Shown here: piece after piece, positions 60,667 to 64,000 of the stretch | Position numbering within the stretch: position 1 is the stretch's first letter | How the letters are laid out: the number at the start of each line of letters is the position of its first letter | Assembly (NCBI RefSeq): GCF_900110695.1 | Contig: NZ_FOEH01000003.1 | Span: 372,001 to 436,000 of the forward strand | Reading direction: 5' to 3' | Length of the DNA stretch: 64,000 bases | From: Virgibacillus subterraneus | GTDB taxonomy: Bacteria > Bacillota > Bacilli > Bacillales > Amphibacillaceae | Made by a program: the position numbers and the translations under genes | Notes under the pieces: model-generated | Database searches by the model: none | The model's input: only the letters and a program-made list of their open reading frames with translations | What the model was told of the DNA's origin: nothing

Positions 60667-62036
60667 GAACACTCTATTCCAAGTTCGTTATCACCACGAT
60701 TTTAATCATGCTGTTCAGCACTATTGTCGGCTTTATGGTTTCGAATACCTATTATCATCAAACGGTGAAACAGGAAAATGATCGTAAGAATATGGAGATT
60801 GCTAAAGGGATGGCGGAGTTTGCTGTAACGCAGGACAACCTGGACAGCTATCTGAAGCATACGGCAGCTTCAGGCTATCAATTATATGTCATTAATAGCT
60901 CGGGCCAGGAAAAGTTTTATGGTGGCAGCTTTCGGGACAAGACATTGGCCAGCGAGGTCAAAGAGAAGGTTTTGAATAGCGACGTATATCACGGGATGGA
61001 AAATTTCCCGAAAGAAACGTTCGTGACGGGTTTTTTTGCCAATGAACTGACAAATACAGTAGGTGTGCCGTTTACTTATCAGGGGGAAAGCTACGCATTA
61101 TTTATGCGTCCCAACATCGAGTTGTTGTTCAGTGAAGTCCATTTTGTGCTCGGCTGGATGATCATTGTAATGGTTATTCTCAGTATCATTGCGGTGTTGA
61201 TAGGCTCACGGATGCTGGTGAATCCGATCCGCAAGCTTTCCAGTGCTACCAACAAAGTCGTTGAAGAGGACTTCGATGTTCATCTTGATATTAATCGCAA
61301 GGATGAAATCGGTCAACTGGCAGGCAGTTTCAATGAAATGATCGCACGTTTGGGAGAACTTGATAAAATGCGAAAATCTTTTATATCAAATGTGTCACAT
61401 GATATTCAGTCGCCATTGTTGAATATTCAGGGCTACACCAGGTTACTGGAAAGCAACACGTTAACCAAAGAAGAAAAAGATGCCTATATTCAAGTCATTC
61501 ATGATGAAACAAATCGGATGTCAATGCTAACCAAACAGCTACTGGTTCTGACAACACTCGATCAAAAGGGGAATTTTCGCAATAAAGAAATGGTCGATGT
61601 TACTGCACAACTAAAAGAGATTATACAAAAATATCGCTGGCTGCTCGATGAAAAGGAAATCGCGGTAAGTTATTCCCTTGATGAAGTAATTGTATCAGGT
61701 GATCCTGACATGTTGTACACCGTATGGGAAAACTTGCTTACTAACGCGATTAAATATAATCGCCCGGACGGATCAATCGAACTGACCATTATCGAAAGGC
61801 AATCGGAAGTGGAAATCGCCCTTCAGGATACAGGGATTGGTTTAGCACCAGCAGAACAAGGACAAATTTTTGAACGTTTTTACCGGGCAGATGATGCTCG
61901 TACACATACAACGGAAGGGACCGGGCTTGGTCTATCAATTGTTAAACAAATCATCGATATGCATGGTGGTCGTATTAATGTTAGAAGCGTTTTGGACGAA
62001 GGAACAGCTTTTAATGTCATACTACCGAAAATGTAA
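60663..62036 (+). CDS. Sensor histidine kinase
   Basis: 457 residues. Membrane segments ~8-28 and ~160-182 around a ~130-residue extracytoplasmic domain; HAMP ~182-235; H246 in SNVSHDIQSPLLNIQG; ATPase motifs NLLTNAIKYN, DTGIGL and GTGLGLSIV. Partner of the upstream regulator. Probably senses envelope or membrane stress, given the exporter gene after it. Confidence 0.92.
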   Translation: MRTLYSKFVITTILIMLFSTIVGFMVSNTYYHQTVKQENDRKNMEIAKGMAEFAVTQDNLDSYLKHTAASGYQLYVINSSGQEKFYGGSFRDKTLASEVKEKVLNSDVYHGMENFPKETFVTGFFANELTNTVGVPFTYQGESYALFMRPNIELLFSEVHFVLGWMIIVMVILSIIAVLIGSRMLVNPIRKLSSATNKVVEEDFDVHLDINRKDEIGQLAGSFNEMIARLGELDKMRKSFISNVSHDIQSPLLNIQGYTRLLESNTLTKEEKDAYIQVIHDETNRMSMLTKQLLVLTTLDQKGNFRNKEMVDVTAQLKEIIQKYRWLLDEKEIAVSYSLDEVIVSGDPDMLYTVWENLLTNAIKYNRPDGSIELTIIERQSEVEIALQDTGIGLAPAEQGQIFERFYRADDARTHTTEGTGLGLSIVKQIIDMHGGRINVRSVLDEGTAFNVILPKM

Positions 62037-62043
62037 CGTATTA

Positions 62044-62108
62044 TTCACCTTCTGTTCACTTTCCTGTTTTAGAGTTATACATGGAAAGGGACAGAAGGTG
62101 TTTTTTCT
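62044..62108 (+). terminator. Long hairpin terminator after the two-component operon
   Basis: CACCTTCTGT...CTTTCC pairs with GGAAAG...ACAGAAGGTG, followed by TTTTTTC. The left arm contains TTCAC-x6-TTCAC, resembling the regulator box at 59909. Confidence 0.65.
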
Positions 62109-62109
62109 T

Positions 62110-62182
62110 TGGCAGTTAAGAAAGCATAAATACATTCTTACTGCACAAGTGCAACTAAGGCTTGGTGATAAGCCAGTTTTCT
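62110..62182. repeat. Dispersed two-hairpin repeat, copy 2
   Basis: GCAGTTAAGAAAGCATAAAT, TTCTTACTGC, AAGTGCAACTA and a CTTGG...CCAG hairpin match 33755-33845 in the same order. Confidence 0.65.
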
Positions 62183-62221
62183 AGTCTCCTTTATCGTCAA
62201 AATAGATTACAGGAGGTTCTT

Positions 62222-64000
62222 ATGAAACAATTATTTCGTATGATCAACAGTAAACAAGGCTTGATTATTGTCTTATCGGTCTGGCTTATCATCGTGATAG
62301 CGTTAGGATTTATAGCACCTGGAGCGAAAGAGTTTGCTGGCAATTCCAGTGGTGCAGGCTTGCCTCGGGATGCACAATCCGTTATTGCGGACGGAAAAGT
62401 GAATGAACATTTTGAGGGCAGTGATGTTTTGCCTGCAATTCTTGTATTTCATCAGAAGAAATCTTTTGATGAGGCGTCCAACGCAGCAGTCGGGGACGGA
62501 CTTGCCTCCATAAACGAAGAGAAAATAGAAGGAATCGACAGTATCATTCCGTTTAACCAAATGAACATGGAGATGCAACAGTCATTTTTGTCAGATGACG
62601 AAACGACACTGGTACTCCCAGTCCATCTAGAGGAAGGGCTGGAAATGGATGAAATCAATGAAATTGTCGTAATGATGGAGAAAACGGTCCAAGGGTCTCT
62701 TTCTGAAGGGATAGAGTTGTCAGTTACGGGCCCAGCTGGGATTTCATCTGATGCACTTGAACTTTTTTCTAGTGGAGATATGGTCTTATTGTTTTCGACT
62801 ATTGGACTGATTCTGGTGCTTCTGATTGTTATCTACCGTTCGCCATTGCTCGCGTTAATACCGCTGATAGCTTCAGGAATTGTTTATGAAGTTGTCAACC
62901 GCACGATTGGCCTTGCTGGAGAAAATGGTTGGTTTACAGTTGAAAGCCAGGCACTATCGATAATGATGATCTTATTATTTGCAGCGATCACGGATTATTC
63001 GTTGTTCATCTTCTCCAGGTTTCGAGAGGAATTGCAAACCGTGGAAAGTAAATATGAGGCGATGCAGCGAGTCATGAGTCGTGTCGGTGAGCCTATTTTC
63101 TTTAGTGGTGGTACTGTGCTCGTCGCTGTCATCACATTGTCCGTGGCTATTTTTGAACCATATCGTAATTTTGCACCAGTATTTTCTGTTGCCATGTTCT
63201 TTATTTTACTAGCAGGATTGACCCTAGTTCCTGCACTATTTACCTTATTCGGCAGAAGATCATTTTGGCCAGTAATTCCACGGGTTGAAAAAGATAAACA
63301 ATTGAAGACAAATAAAGTCTGGGAGAAAATCAGCCATGCTGTTACAAGGAAACCTCTTGTTACGGGCATAAGCGTGCTTGCATTGCTGATATTATTTTCT
63401 CTGAACACTTTTAATATAAGTTACTCGTATAACTTACTACAATCATTCCCAGAAGATATGTCATCACGGGAAGGGTTTGAATTAATCGAGGAAAAATACA
63501 CACCAGGTGAAGTCGCACCAACAACGGTGGTTATCACATCTAATGATGCTATCGAGAAAGAAAGCATTAATCCGTTAGTCACCCAGCTGGAGGAACAGGG
63601 GTTGATAGAGTCTGTTACGTTTAATGATCGGGACTTCATATCTGAAGACAGCAGGGCTGCTAAACTGACCTTGGTTTTCTCGGAAAATCCATATACACAT
63701 GAAGTATTGAATGCCATGGAAGAGTTGCGTGACAACAAGGAGGATATATTGGATGATAGCGGGTTTAATCAGGACGAAGCAGACTTGTATTTTGCCGGTG
63801 AAACTGCCAAGAACCTTGATGTCAGGTCGCTGAATAATCGGGATACGATGGTAGTGATGGTTCTTGTTACTATTTTTATAACGATTATGCTAGGTTTCCA
63901 ATCCAGATCAATTATTGCACCAATCTATATGATGGCAACTATTTTATTATCTTATAGCGCAGCACTTGGAATTTCCGATCTTATTTTTAAAAACGTATTT
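62222..64000 (+). CDS. MMPL-family RND-type exporter (YdfJ/YdgH-like), cut by right edge
   Basis: The frame is open from ATG 62222 (behind AGGAGGTTCTT) to the end of the window: 593 codons, incomplete. A membrane segment at ~14-32, a ~165-residue extracellular domain (ending VTGPAGISSDALELF), a five- to six-helix block including LSIMMILLFAAITDYSLFIFSRF (the AATDY-like proton-relay motif), then a second half starting after residue ~375. MMPL proteins export lipids or drugs. It follows the two-component system by ~185 bases and may be its target, like ydfJ after ydfHI. Confidence 0.88.
   Translation, partial: MKQLFRMINSKQGLIIVLSVWLIIVIALGFIAPGAKEFAGNSSGAGLPRDAQSVIADGKVNEHFEGSDVLPAILVFHQKKSFDEASNAAVGDGLASINEEKIEGIDSIIPFNQMNMEMQQSFLSDDETTLVLPVHLEEGLEMDEINEIVVMMEKTVQGSLSEGIELSVTGPAGISSDALELFSSGDMVLLFSTIGLILVLLIVIYRSPLLALIPLIASGIVYEVVNRTIGLAGENGWFTVESQALSIMMILLFAAITDYSLFIFSRFREELQTVESKYEAMQRVMSRVGEPIFFSGGTVLVAVITLSVAIFEPYRNFAPVFSVAMFFILLAGLTLVPALFTLFGRRSFWPVIPRVEKDKQLKTNKVWEKISHAVTRKPLVTGISVLALLILFSLNTFNISYSYNLLQSFPEDMSSREGFELIEEKYTPGEVAPTTVVITSNDAIEKESINPLVTQLEEQGLIESVTFNDRDFISEDSRAAKLTLVFSENPYTHEVLNAMEELRDNKEDILDDSGFNQDEADLYFAGETAKNLDVRSLNNRDTMVVMVLVTIFITIMLGFQSRSIIAPIYMMATILLSYSAALGISDLIFKNVF

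Overview
The window looks like a low-GC, Gram-positive Bacillaceae chromosome, probably from the halotolerant Oceanobacillus/Virgibacillus/Lentibacillus branch. Supporting signs are AGGAGG-type ribosome binding sites, frequent TTG and GTG starts, a class D sortase, a bacillithiol-type DinB enzyme, a class I fructose-bisphosphate aldolase and families of short palindromic repeats. I saw no rRNA, tRNA, CRISPR array, transposase or complete prophage. The genus is an inference.

Layout. 0-6 kb holds nuclease-like and accessory genes: the tail of a zinc-finger protein, a DUF262/HNH (GmrSD-like) protein and a DUF4116-metallophosphoesterase fusion. 6-25 kb is a decay-rich region. It contains a frameshifted acetyltransferase, a TetR-hydrolase pair with twin operators, two pieces of a DHA2 efflux gene, pdxH, an ECF sigma factor split into two overlapping frames, an epimerase, an EamA exporter, an ABC exporter with its two-component system, a ruined PadR pair, and an LPNTA surface protein with its class D sortase. 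Pieces of the 10-15 kb part recur in the same order at 22.4-24.7 kb.

23-35 kb is a run of small enzymes for stress or detoxification: SRPBCC, DUF899, three DinB-type proteins, an FAD oxidoreductase with an ECF41 sigma factor, a WYL regulator, a DJ-1 protein, a VOC protein, DUF1697, a GNAT and a fatty acid hydroxylase. 35-39 kb carries a UbiB-like kinase, a small membrane protein, a probable type I toxin-antitoxin locus (holin-like toxin with antisense RNA), a PNPOx stress protein and DUF1292.

39-45 kb is a catabolic operon: a split HcnABC-like amino acid/opine dehydrogenase, a permease and an Asp/Glu-type racemase. 45-55 kb holds a Tet(L)-like exporter, an apparently leaderless ArsR with an SRPBCC gene, fda, an FMN reductase, a long AlaX protein, TerC, a second antisense-RNA copy without an intact toxin, a DUF2975/XRE pair and a UbiA prenyltransferase. 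56-58.5 kb has three restriction-fold nuclease candidates. 58.7-64 kb has a luciferase-like monooxygenase and a two-component system followed by an MMPL exporter that runs off the right edge.

The strongest leads are the toxin/antisense RNA locus with its orphan second copy, the split sigma factor, the colinear remnants of an old duplication, the leaderless autoregulated ArsR gene, the nuclease clusters and the substrate-unknown dehydrogenase-racemase operon.
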